From Andeanibacterium fulvum (GTDB lineage Bacteria > Pseudomonadota > Alphaproteobacteria > Sphingomonadales > Sphingomonadaceae): a stretch of DNA of 64,000 nt. Positions within the stretch are counted from its first letter, which is position 1, and the number at the start of each line of letters is the position of its first letter. Location of the stretch: NCBI RefSeq assembly GCF_037154085.1, contig NZ_JBANRM010000002.1, positions 496,001-560,000 of the forward strand. The letters run 5' to 3'. The notes under the pieces are model-generated. The model was not told where the DNA came from and searched no databases. It saw nothing but the letters and a program-made list of their open reading frames with translations. Of this stretch, positions 50,119 through 58,293 are shown piece by piece. A program made the position numbers and the translations under genes.

Positions 50119-52458
50119 TCAGAAGGACTTCTTCACCGAAACGCGCCATTCGCGCGGCGCACCCACGGTCGAGTAGGCCGTGCCGCTGAGGGCATAGACC
50201 GACGCGAAGCGGGTCGGGGTGTAGTATTCGTCGAAGAGGTTGGTCACTTCGAGTGCAACTTCCACGTCCTTGTCCGCATTGCGATAGGTCAGGCGGGCGC
50301 TGCCAAGCGTGTAGGCGTCCAGATACTGGAGATCGGTGCTGATCGAGTCCAGCTGGTGGCCCATGTACTGCTTGTCACGATACGACACGTCGAAGCGCGG
50401 CGTGATCGTGCCCTTGTCGCCCAGGCCGATTTCGTACTGGATGCCGAAGCTGCCCTGGAAGGTCGGCGAAACGATCGGATCGTTCAGCGTCACGCTCGTG
50501 CCGACTGCCGACGCGAGATAGGTGTACTTGGAATCCAGGATGCTGACCGAGCCGTCGATGGTCAGGCCGTCGATCGGTTCTGCGAACAGTTCCGCTTCCA
50601 CGCCCCAGATCTCACCGTCGCCGGCGTTGGCACGGACGGCGCAAGGTGCCGCGATGCCGCCGTAAGCGGTACAGTCGGACAGGCCGAGCTGGATGTCCTT
50701 GTAGTTGTTGTAGAAGCCGGCAATGTTCAGGCGCAGGCGGCGATCGAACAGGTCGGACTTCAGGCCCAGCTCATAGGACGTGACGGTTTCGGGCTGGAAG
50801 GTGCCCATCGTGGCGTGTGCCGGGTAGAACGGACGCGCCGTGACGCCGCCGCCCTTGAAGCCGGTGCTGACGGTCGCATAGGCCAGCAGCTGACGGTTGA
50901 AGCGGTAGTCCGCCGAAACGCGCCAGTCGATACGGTCGCCGTCATAGATCGAGACGAGGCCGTCGAGATTTTCGACGCCGCCGCCCACGGGGCCCTGGCT
51001 GTAGTCGAGCCGGCGACGCACGAAGGTGTAGTCCTTGTGCTCGTCGGTGTAGCGCAGGCCGCCCGTCAGGGTCATGTTGTCGGTCGGGTGGACGATCACG
51101 GTACCGAAGGCGGCAATCGTGTCGGCATTGACCGGGTCGTTACCCACGAACTGCAGCGGGGTGCCCGAGTAAGGACCGTAACGGATGTCCTGGATCGTGT
51201 AGTAGGTGCTCTTCTGGTCGGAATAGAAGCCGCCCAGGGTGTATTCCACCAGATCGCCGATCTTGCCGTTCAGGCGCAGTTCCTGGCTGAAGAACCAGAA
51301 ATCGAGATCGTTGTAGCCGCCCGCGGCGATTGCCGGGTTCGGCGTGAAGTCGTCGTCCGAGCCCCACTTGTTGTTGTAGGTGCGGTAGGCGGTGATCGAC
51401 TGGATGTTCAGCGAATCGCTGATTTCGTAGTTCGCGTGACCGGATACGCCCCAGCCTTCGAACACGTTGCGGTTGCCGGTGTACCAGTCGCCCGTCTGAC
51501 CCTTGCCGTCCAGGAACCAGCTGGCATAGGTGCAGTAATCGCCGCAGATGAAGTTCGACTGCGCGTTGTTCGTGACCGAAAGAACGTCGGCCGAGCTGGT
51601 GCGGTCGGACTTCTGGTAATCGGCGGTCACCATCAGTTCGAGCTTGGAACCTTCGTAACGCAGAGCGCCACGCAGGCCGGTGTAGTTCTGTTCGCCCAGC
51701 TTATCGATGACGCAGCTGTCGTCCGAACCGGGGTGCGCCGCGATCTTCGGGGCGATGCCTTCCGGGTTGTCGGGATTGGCGCAGCCGTAATCGACCTGGT
51801 CGACATAGCCTTCCTGGTTCTTGTGCACGGCCGAGAAGCGCGCGAACAGGCTGTCGGTGATCGCGAAGTTCGCACCGGCGCGCAGTTCGATGCGGTTGCG
51901 GCTGCCGTAGCTGGCTTCGGCATAGGCTTCCGAATCCGGGCCGGGCTTCTTCGAGAACAGCTTGATCGCGCCGCCGATCGAGTTGCGGCCGGTCAGCGTG
52001 CCCTGCGGACCGCGCAGGATTTCCACGCGCTCGAGGTCGAGCAGGTCGAAGTTGGCGCCGGTCAGGGTCGGATAATAGACATCGTCGATATACATGCCCA
52101 CGCCCGGTTCATAGGCGGGGTTGAAGTCGTACTGGCCGATGCCGCGGATCGAGGCCGACATGGAAGCGCCATAGGCACCGCCCTGTTCGGTCAGCGTCAC
52201 GCTGGGAGCCTGAGCGGCAACAGCCTTGATGTCGTCCTGGTTGCGCGATTCAAGCAGCGCTGCGTCGACGGCCGTGATGGACAGCGGGGTGTCCTGCAGG
52301 GCCTGTTCGCGGAACTGCGCGGTCACGATGATCTCGTTGCCGCGGTTTTCTTCGGCTTCGTCCTGGGCGAAAGCGGGAGTAGCCGCAACGACGGCAAGCG
52401 TCGAAACGGCAAGGGTGAGCGCACGGCGCGACGCCGTGGAACGGTTGTATGTGGTCAT
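50119..52458 (-). CDS. TonB-dependent outer-membrane receptor
   Basis: The 779-residue protein has a signal peptide (MTTYNRSTASRRALTLAVST, cleavage near FAQD), a TonB box-like IIVTAQFREQ, a plug domain (YIDDVYYPTLTGANFDLLDL, VEILRGPQGTLTGRNS) and a barrel ending in WRVSVKKSF. It is of the large sphingomonad receptor group that often imports organic compounds, as DdvT does for a lignin biphenyl. The start at 52458 has GGAGAGG upstream. It is a close paralogue of the next receptor. Its leader region holds two palindromes. Confidence 0.88.
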   Translation of the reverse strand: MTTYNRSTASRRALTLAVSTLAVVAATPAFAQDEAEENRGNEIIVTAQFREQALQDTPLSITAVDAALLESRNQDDIKAVAAQAPSVTLTEQGGAYGASMSASIRGIGQYDFNPAYEPGVGMYIDDVYYPTLTGANFDLLDLERVEILRGPQGTLTGRNSIGGAIKLFSKKPGPDSEAYAEASYGSRNRIELRAGANFAITDSLFARFSAVHKNQEGYVDQVDYGCANPDNPEGIAPKIAAHPGSDDSCVIDKLGEQNYTGLRGALRYEGSKLELMVTADYQKSDRTSSADVLSVTNNAQSNFICGDYCTYASWFLDGKGQTGDWYTGNRNVFEGWGVSGHANYEISDSLNIQSITAYRTYNNKWGSDDDFTPNPAIAAGGYNDLDFWFFSQELRLNGKIGDLVEYTLGGFYSDQKSTYYTIQDIRYGPYSGTPLQFVGNDPVNADTIAAFGTVIVHPTDNMTLTGGLRYTDEHKDYTFVRRRLDYSQGPVGGGVENLDGLVSIYDGDRIDWRVSADYRFNRQLLAYATVSTGFKGGGVTARPFYPAHATMGTFQPETVTSYELGLKSDLFDRRLRLNIAGFYNNYKDIQLGLSDCTAYGGIAAPCAVRANAGDGEIWGVEAELFAEPIDGLTIDGSVSILDSKYTYLASAVGTSVTLNDPIVSPTFQGSFGIQYEIGLGDKGTITPRFDVSYRDKQYMGHQLDSISTDLQYLDAYTLGSARLTYRNADKDVEVALEVTNLFDEYYTPTRFASVYALSGTAYSTVGAPREWRVSVKKSF

Positions 52459-52645
52459 GTACCTCTCCAGAAGGGCGCAATTGCGAGGGGGTGCAATTGC
52501 ATAGCTAATGAATCCCCTGGTCCGGCGGCACATAGTCAGGAAAGGTTCCGTCGCAACCATTTACGCGGTGTTCTGCGCATCCGGGCAACAAGTGGTGCAC
52601 GAAATCAACAGTTTGACGGAGGCAAACTGGCGCGGGCGTGACGGG

Positions 52646-52670
52646 GCGAACAAGTAGAACAGTTGTTCGC
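52646..52670. promoter_or_regulatory. 25-bp palindrome upstream of the TonB receptor
   Basis: GCGAACAA (52646-52653) and TTGTTCGC (52663-52670) are exact complements around GTAGAACAG. It sits 188 bp before the receptor start and has the size of a dimeric repressor site. Confidence 0.5.
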
Positions 52671-52744
52671 TGTTGCGCTGGAAAAGTATTAGGCTGATTT
52701 GGGGCTGTGGCGCGTGCAATATCAGCACATGCCCTGAAAGTGAA

Positions 52745-52763
52745 TTGTAAGTTTTACATACAA
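52745..52763. promoter_or_regulatory. 19-bp operator-like palindrome upstream of the TonB receptor
   Basis: TTGTAAG-TTTTA-CATACAA differs from the site at 35490 by one base in the arms and has the same 5-bp spacer. It is about 290 bp before the receptor start and 25 bp beyond the neighbouring terminator. Confidence 0.6.
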
Positions 52764-52784
52764 TTTGCGAAGATTTATGCAACT

Positions 52785-52820
52785 GAACAAACGAAGGGCG
52801 GCCACGCGGGGCCGCCCTTC
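52785..52820 (-). terminator. Terminator after the second TonB receptor gene
   Basis: A perfect 11-bp stem (GAAGGGCGGCC at 52793-52803, GGCCGCCCTTC at 52810-52820) is followed on the minus strand by GTTTGTT. It lies 25 bp past the receptor stop. The stem resembles the terminator of the paralogous receptor gene. Confidence 0.8.
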
Positions 52821-52845
52821 AAATCTTGCCGCTTGGGCAAAAGGT

Positions 52846-55296
52846 TCAGAACGATTTCTTGACGCTCACCGCCCATTCGCGCGGGCGGCCAGGTTGTGCC
52901 TTGTCCAGCCCGGCGCCGGCTCCGCGCAGGTCGAACAGGGTCACGTAGTAATATTCGTCGGTGAGGTTGGTCACCTCGAGCGACACGGACAGATCCCGAT
53001 CGGGATTCTGCCAGGTGAGTCTTGCATTTACGATGGTGTAGGCATCGATGTTCTGCGGCACGCCATTATACTTGAAGCCGGTATAGATATCGCCCTGATA
53101 GGTCGCGTCGATACGCGGCGTGATCGATCCGAACGAGCCGGCGTCGATTTCGTATTGTGCACCCAGCGTCCATTTCCACTTGGGCGCCCCGGCGAGCGGA
53201 TCGTCAAGCGAGGTGCCGCTGACCGACGGGTCCAGCTTGGTATATTTGAAGTCGAGATAGCTGATCGAACCGTCGATGCTCAGCCCATCGACCGGACGGG
53301 CCGTGAATTCCGCCTCGACGCCCTTTTCCTCTGCGTTGCCGGCATTGACCAGCGCGGCGCAGGGGGTGGAACCGTCGGGGCAGACCGAAACGCCGATCTG
53401 CAGATCGCTCAGCTTGCCGTAGAATGCGTTCACATTCATGCGCAGCCGCCGGTCGAACAGGTCGGCCTTCACGCCGACTTCGTAATTGGTCAGCACTTCC
53501 GGAGCGAAGCTGATCGCCTGGCTGGCATAGAAAGGCCGCGGATTGGTGCCGCCGCCCTTGAAGCCGGTCGCCACGCTGCCATAGACCATCACGTCGGGTG
53601 AGAAGCGATAGTTGAGCGCAGCGCGCCAGTCCCACCTCTGCCCCTGATACGTAGCGACGAGGCCGGTGAGGGCGCCCGGTGCGCCGGCACCGTCGACCGC
53701 GCCGACCGGGTCGAGATAGGGGTTGATCGTCCCGTCCGGATTGAGGCGGAAGTAGCGATACTCCTTGCTCTCATCAGTGTAGCGCAGGCCGCCGTCGAAG
53801 GTCAGGCCGGGGGTGATTTCCCAGCTGACATTGGCGAACACCGCCTTGGCTTCGGCGGGGGTCTCGTCCGGCTGGATGAATTGCAGCGGGAACAGGCCCA
53901 CGCCCGGCGCGACGTTCAGGTAGCGCAGGTCCTGATAGGAATAATAGTCGGTGCGCTGCTTGAAGTAGTAGCCGCCCAGCACTGCCGTGATGTTGTCCGC
54001 CAGCTGCGCGTTGAGCCGCAGCTCCTCGCTCCAGTTCCAGTGAGTCAGGCTGTTATAGCCGCCCGAGAGCGGGATCGGCGAAAGGTCGTCATCCACTCCG
54101 AAGGTCGTATCCCAGGCCTGATAGGCCAGGATATTGTCGATCGAGAAAGTGTCGCTCAGCCCGAAGTGGAAATTCGCGGCCAGATTGTAGCCGTCATAGA
54201 CGCTCTGGTCCGAATTGCTGGTCGCCAACAAGGGCTGCCCCTCCGGCGGGGTTGCCACGCCGTAATAGGTGATCGCCGGCGACGAATAGGACGAGAAGTT
54301 GCAGAACCGCCCGCAGATGAAGCGGTTGTCGTAAGGCACGACGCCGATATTGGTGTTGGGGTTGTCGATCACATCGGTCGCTGCCAGCACTTCGCCCGCC
54401 GCGGTGTGGGAATCGTGGATATATTCCGCCGACAGGTTGATATCGATGTCGCTCGAGGGGTTGTAGCGCAGCGCCCCGCGGATCGCCTGATAGCCGACCT
54501 CGCCCAGCTTATCGATCAGGCACGAGCCTTGCGGCCGCAACGACGGAATGCCGCCTGCCGGATTGACCAGCTGGGTAGTGCCGTCATTCGCCTTGAACGT
54601 GGCCGATCCGCCCGCCGGGTAGAGGCAGCCGAAATCGTAGCGTTCGACATAGCCTTCCTGGTGCTTATAGACGCCCGAGACACGGCCCGAGAGGTCGTCG
54701 GTCAGCTTGAAGTCGAACCCGCCGCGCAGGCCGATGCGGTTACGGCTGCCATAGGTGCCTTCGAGATAGCCGGTGTTGCTGCCCTCGGGCTTGCGGGTGA
54801 ACATCTTGATCGAGCCGCCTTCGGAGTTGCGTCCGGAAAGCGTGCCCTGGGGCCCGCGCAGGATTTCGACCCGTTCGAGATCGAGCAGGTCGAACACCGC
54901 GCCAGTCAGCTGCGGGTAATAGACATCGTCGATATAGATGCCCACGCCCGGCTCGAAGGCGGGGTTGAAGTCCGCCCCGCCGATCCCGCGGATCGAAACC
55001 GCGATGGAGGGCCCGAAAGAGGCGCCCTGCGGCTTCAATGTGACGTTGGGGGCGCTGTCGGCCACTTGCGCCAGATTGGTCTGGCTCTTGGCTTCCATCG
55101 TTTCTGCGGTGACCGCGGTGATGGCCAGCGGTGTGTCCTGCAGATTCTGTTCGCGGAACTGTGCGGTCACGATGATGTCCTGGTTACCGGACGTGTCCGC
55201 TTGCTCTGCCTGGGCGTAGGCCGGACTTGCGATCCCGATCGCAAGTGCGGATGCGCCGAGCACCATTGCGGTGCGCAGATTATGCCTGTCAGTCAT
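52846..55296 (-). CDS. TonB-dependent outer-membrane receptor (paralogue)
   Basis: The 816-residue protein has a signal peptide (cleavage near AYAQ), IIVTAQFREQNLQDTPLAIT, plug segments YIDDVYYPQLTGAVFDLLDL and VEILRGPQGTLSGRNS, and a terminal strand WAVSVKKSF. It shares these landmarks with the receptor ending at 50119, so the two arose by tandem duplication and may take related ligands. It follows the amidohydrolase/NTF2-like operon in the same direction, 152 bp away. Confidence 0.88.
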   Translation of the reverse strand: MTDRHNLRTAMVLGASALAIGIASPAYAQAEQADTSGNQDIIVTAQFREQNLQDTPLAITAVTAETMEAKSQTNLAQVADSAPNVTLKPQGASFGPSIAVSIRGIGGADFNPAFEPGVGIYIDDVYYPQLTGAVFDLLDLERVEILRGPQGTLSGRNSEGGSIKMFTRKPEGSNTGYLEGTYGSRNRIGLRGGFDFKLTDDLSGRVSGVYKHQEGYVERYDFGCLYPAGGSATFKANDGTTQLVNPAGGIPSLRPQGSCLIDKLGEVGYQAIRGALRYNPSSDIDINLSAEYIHDSHTAAGEVLAATDVIDNPNTNIGVVPYDNRFICGRFCNFSSYSSPAITYYGVATPPEGQPLLATSNSDQSVYDGYNLAANFHFGLSDTFSIDNILAYQAWDTTFGVDDDLSPIPLSGGYNSLTHWNWSEELRLNAQLADNITAVLGGYYFKQRTDYYSYQDLRYLNVAPGVGLFPLQFIQPDETPAEAKAVFANVSWEITPGLTFDGGLRYTDESKEYRYFRLNPDGTINPYLDPVGAVDGAGAPGALTGLVATYQGQRWDWRAALNYRFSPDVMVYGSVATGFKGGGTNPRPFYASQAISFAPEVLTNYEVGVKADLFDRRLRMNVNAFYGKLSDLQIGVSVCPDGSTPCAALVNAGNAEEKGVEAEFTARPVDGLSIDGSISYLDFKYTKLDPSVSGTSLDDPLAGAPKWKWTLGAQYEIDAGSFGSITPRIDATYQGDIYTGFKYNGVPQNIDAYTIVNARLTWQNPDRDLSVSLEVTNLTDEYYYVTLFDLRGAGAGLDKAQPGRPREWAVSVKKSF

Positions 55297-55448
55297 GATA
55301 CCCTCTCCAGATTATTGAGTGCATTTCTCGAAACGAGCCGGTCCGAATTTTCGTGTATCCGGCTGTAAATGCGTGCTTTCTCCTTTCCTCATTCCGTGGT
55401 GTTTGCAGCTTGCCTGCCGCCCATCAAAGGCCGGGCGGCAGGCCGGTG

Positions 55449-56582
55449 TCAGGCAGGAAGGTTGAACACCTTGCGGGCATTGCCTTCCATCAACATCTTC
55501 TTGTGCTCGTCGCTGATCGAGAGCCGGTCATAGGCGGCCACTTCGTCGCTCGACTGCTGATAGGGATAGTCCATGGCGTAGAGCACGCGTTCCGGGCCCA
55601 GCACGTCCATGCAGAACTTGATGCCCGGCTCCCAGCCCACGCCGCTGGTGGTGACCCAGATGTTGTTGCGGAAATAGTGGCTGACCGGGTGCTTCAGCTT
55701 CACCGGCGGCTGCCCGCCGCGCAGGCCCGCGCGGTTATCGGCATTCCCCTGCATCCAGTCGAAGCGATAGAGATGCAGCGGCAGGCATTCGCCCAGATGG
55801 CCGATCACCAGCTTGAGCTTGGGGAAGCGGTCGAAGGCGCCGGAGAAGATCAGGCCCATCGTGTGCAGCCACACATCGTGGGGGAAGCCGCCCAGTGCGC
55901 CGAAGAAGCCGCGCGTCTCGTAATGCGGGGCGTTGAAGGGCGCGGTGGGGTGGATGTAGAGCGCGCCGTCATGCGCCTCCAGCGCTTCCAGGATCGGCCA
56001 GTAATCCTGCTCGTCGATATAATGGCCCTGCCAGTGCGAGTTGAGCACTGCGCCGTTGAGCTTGAGCGTGCCCAATGCGCGGTCCAGTTCCTTCACCGAT
56101 CCGGCCACGTCGCGCGGGTCGAAGGCGGCAAGGGCGGAGAAGCGGGACGGATGGCGGGCGCAGGCATCGGCGGCGATGTCGTTCCCCTCGCGCGCGAGAG
56201 GCGTGCCTTCGCCGGGCTTCACTACCTGAACGCCGGGCGCGGTGAGCAGCAGCAATTGCCGGTCGATCCCGAATTCATCCATGTGCGAGATGCGCAGCTC
56301 GCCAAGGTCCTGCAGCATTTCCTGAAGCGACGGCATCCGGGCGAACATGCCCGCCATCTTGAGGGAATCGTCGCCCGTGGCGGCCCCGCTCTCGAGATAT
56401 TTCACCTGTGCCTCGACCAGCGAGGGGAAGGTCCATGCCTCTTCGGTGGCTATGCGCTTATAGGGCGCGTCCCGGTCGATATGGCCCGCGCGCGGGGCCA
56501 ACCCGATCCGGGTCCTGACGCTGAAATCTTCCTCGAAATGGCCCTTCAGGCCCTTTTCGCTACCATCCGGCAGAAGCGGCAT
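55449..56582 (-). CDS. Amidohydrolase-2-family protein (decarboxylase-like)
   Basis: The 377-residue protein resembles the LigW / gamma-resorcylate decarboxylase branch of the amidohydrolases: early metal segment RIATEEAWTFP near residue 45, LYIHPTAPFNAPHYETRGFFGALGGFP near 207, LVIGHLGECLPLHLYRFDW near 258 and LYAMDYPYQQSSDE near 340. In typical decarboxylases the first motif reads EEH; here the His position is Trp, so metal binding may differ. It could decarboxylate or hydrolyse an aromatic acid. It is the last gene of a four-gene leftward operon. Confidence 0.85.
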   Translation of the reverse strand: MPLLPDGSEKGLKGHFEEDFSVRTRIGLAPRAGHIDRDAPYKRIATEEAWTFPSLVEAQVKYLESGAATGDDSLKMAGMFARMPSLQEMLQDLGELRISHMDEFGIDRQLLLLTAPGVQVVKPGEGTPLAREGNDIAADACARHPSRFSALAAFDPRDVAGSVKELDRALGTLKLNGAVLNSHWQGHYIDEQDYWPILEALEAHDGALYIHPTAPFNAPHYETRGFFGALGGFPHDVWLHTMGLIFSGAFDRFPKLKLVIGHLGECLPLHLYRFDWMQGNADNRAGLRGGQPPVKLKHPVSHYFRNNIWVTTSGVGWEPGIKFCMDVLGPERVLYAMDYPYQQSSDEVAAYDRLSISDEHKKMLMEGNARKVFNLPA

Positions 56583-56618
56583 TCCTCTCTCCCTCCCTCA
56601 GCCGGCCTTTGTGGCCGG

Positions 56619-57041
56619 TCAGAACATTCCGTTATTGTTGCGTGCCGTCTCGGGCACTTCCTGCATCACGTCCCAATGCTCGACGACATAGCCGTCCTTG
56701 ATCCGCAGAATATCTACCACGGCATAGCCGCGCTCGTCGCGCCGGCGGCGAAAATGGTGGTGGACCATTGCCAGCCCCTCGCCGTCCTTCTCCTCGCCGA
56801 AGATCACCCGTTTCACGTCGTGGGTCAGTTCGGGATTGTTGCGCACGGCGGCGTCCAGCACCTCCAGTGTGGCATCGCGACCGGTGGGAGCGTTGGGGTT
56901 GTGCTGGATATAGTTCGGGTGGACCCAGGCCTTGAAAGCGGCGGCCGGATTGTCCTGATGGTGAAACAGCTCGATGAAGCGTTCCGCCACTTCGCGGACT
57001 GACAGCTTCTCGCGGTCTGATGTATCGGCGGGATCGGTCAT
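56619..57041 (-). CDS. SnoaL/NTF2-like protein
   Basis: The 140-residue cytoplasmic protein has the SnoaL-type pattern VAERFIELFHHQDN, YIQHNPNAPTGRD near residue 44 and a C-terminal VVDILRIKDGYVVEHWDVMQ followed by NNNGMF. It is a paralogue of the next gene, sharing YIQHNP, GRDA, EHWDV and the ending NGMF. Such proteins can be aldol-type enzymes or isomerases. The gap to the neighbours is 23-36 bp, consistent with one operon. Confidence 0.8.
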   Translation of the reverse strand: MTDPADTSDREKLSVREVAERFIELFHHQDNPAAAFKAWVHPNYIQHNPNAPTGRDATLEVLDAAVRNNPELTHDVKRVIFGEEKDGEGLAMVHHHFRRRRDERGYAVVDILRIKDGYVVEHWDVMQEVPETARNNNGMF

Positions 57042-57064
57042 CGGCTGCGTCTCCCTCGCTGCTG

Positions 57065-57526
57065 TCAGAACATGCCGTTCGGATTGGCGGATTTTTCGGG
57101 CACGGGCTGGGTTACGTCCCAGTGCTCCACGATCTTGCAGTCCTTCACTCGCAATATGTCGACTGCCGCCGCGCCCCGGTCGTCCGGGCCGGTCTGGCCA
57201 TGCAGGTGAACGGCGATCAGATCGCCGTCGACCAGAACCCGGTGCACTGTCATCCGGTGCGTGGGATTGCGCTGATAGAAGGGTTCCAGAAACGCGATGG
57301 CGGCGTCGCGCCCATCGGTCGCATGCGGGTTATGCTGGATGTAATCTTCGGCCACCCAGGTTTCGTAGGCCTCGCGGACCTTGCCCTGTTCGTAGAACAG
57401 CGGAATGAAGCCATTGGCGACGTCGCGCGTCGTGCATGGCTTCTCCGCCGCGCCGGCCGGGCCTTCCCCGGCCAGCGACGGCGCTGCAGGCAATGCCAGC
57501 AGCGCCGCGAACAGGGCCAATCTCAC
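57065..57526 (-). CDS. Exported SnoaL/NTF2-like protein
   Basis: The 153-residue protein starts at a GTG with AGGAGA upstream and has a signal peptide (LALFAALLALPAAPSLAGEG), so unlike its paralogue it should act in the periplasm. The domain shows YIQHNPHATDGRDA near residue 70, VHLHGQTGPDDRG and KIVEHWDVTQPVPE, ending NPNGMF. The start overlaps the stop of the upstream gene (GTGA). Cytoplasmic and periplasmic copies side by side suggest related steps on either side of the membrane. Confidence 0.8.
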   Translation of the reverse strand: MRLALFAALLALPAAPSLAGEGPAGAAEKPCTTRDVANGFIPLFYEQGKVREAYETWVAEDYIQHNPHATDGRDAAIAFLEPFYQRNPTHRMTVHRVLVDGDLIAVHLHGQTGPDDRGAAAVDILRVKDCKIVEHWDVTQPVPEKSANPNGMF

Positions 57527-58221
57527 TTCTTCTCCTGTCCGGCCAGGACCGAGCCGAACTTGGGATGCGCGAAGTGCATCGGCACGTCCTGGCGATAGGG
57601 CCAGGTCTGGCGATGCTGGTCGGCGGGCAGCAGCACGTCCGGGCCGAGCGGATCTTCGGGGAAGGTCTTTTCTGCCGGCTGGAGGTGCGCGGTGGTGTGC
57701 GCCCAGCCCTGCTCGTAATCGCCCTGCCACTGCATCATGTAGTCCAGCCGCTTGATCTTCCAGATCCCGTCGACCTTCACATAATCGTTCTCGTAGATGC
57801 CGGCTTCCATGAACTGCTGCGGCATCATCTCTTCCTTGGTGTCCTGGAAGTCGTCATGCCAGCCGCCCAGCAGGATGCCGTGGAAGCGGCCCTTGGCGGT
57901 CTGCCGGTCAGGCGCGACGGTGATGATGTCCTGCATCTGGAAATGGTCGAGCAGCAGGCCGTTGACCGGGCCCGGTCGTCCGCCGGTGAAGCGGCCCGCG
58001 ATCCAGTCGCCATAGAGGCGCTTCACACCCGCATGGCCGACATATTCGCCGGAGAGGAAGACCACCGCGCCGTCTTCGGCGAACAGGTCCGCCACTTCGT
58101 CGGGGCGGTTGAAATCGATGTAATAGCCATAGGCCCAATGCAGCCGGCGGATGGCCTGCACGTCCTCCAGCACGCCGACCTTGTGTTCCAGTTCGGCCAG
58201 GCGGGCTTCAACGTCGCTCAT
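57523..58221 (-). CDS. SnoaL_4/NTF2-like protein, candidate lyase
   Basis: The 232-residue protein has an N-terminal coiled segment (RLAELEHKVGVLEDVQAIRRL) and an NTF2-like fold (WAYGYYIDFNRPDEVADLFAEDG, EAGIYENDYVKVDGIWKIKRLDY), with a C-terminal extension. Size and pattern fit the NTF2-like branch to which the lignin diarylpropane gamma-formaldehyde lyase LdpA and phenylcoumaran lyase PcfL belong, as I recall it. This is a family-level inference; other SnoaL_4 proteins are dehydratases or of unknown function. It is the first gene of the operon, divergent from a LigD-like SDR. Confidence 0.78.
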   Translation of the reverse strand: MSDVEARLAELEHKVGVLEDVQAIRRLHWAYGYYIDFNRPDEVADLFAEDGAVVFLSGEYVGHAGVKRLYGDWIAGRFTGGRPGPVNGLLLDHFQMQDIITVAPDRQTAKGRFHGILLGGWHDDFQDTKEEMMPQQFMEAGIYENDYVKVDGIWKIKRLDYMMQWQGDYEQGWAHTTAHLQPAEKTFPEDPLGPDVLLPADQHRQTWPYRQDVPMHFAHPKFGSVLAGQEKK

Positions 58222-58248
58222 TTGCTCTCTCCCAATTTGCGTTCGAGC

Positions 58249-58259
58249 CGTTACTAACG
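58249..58259. promoter_or_regulatory. Short palindrome in the divergent promoter region
   Basis: CGTTA-C-TAACG is an exact 11-bp palindrome centred in the 72 bp between the NTF2-like operon and the SDR gene. It may be an operator serving both, but its length alone is weak evidence. Confidence 0.35.
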
Positions 58260-58293
58260 ACCGTGATAATTTTGGCGAGAGGATTTTGGAAAT

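Larger units (their letters stand above)
52459..52845. other. 387-bp intergenic region with palindromes
   Basis: No protein gene is supported here. It contains the leader of the receptor gene to the left, palindromes at 52646 and 52745, and the terminator of the receptor gene to the right. The base composition around 52740-52790 is distinctly AT-richer than the surroundings, as expected for a promoter zone. Confidence 0.7.
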
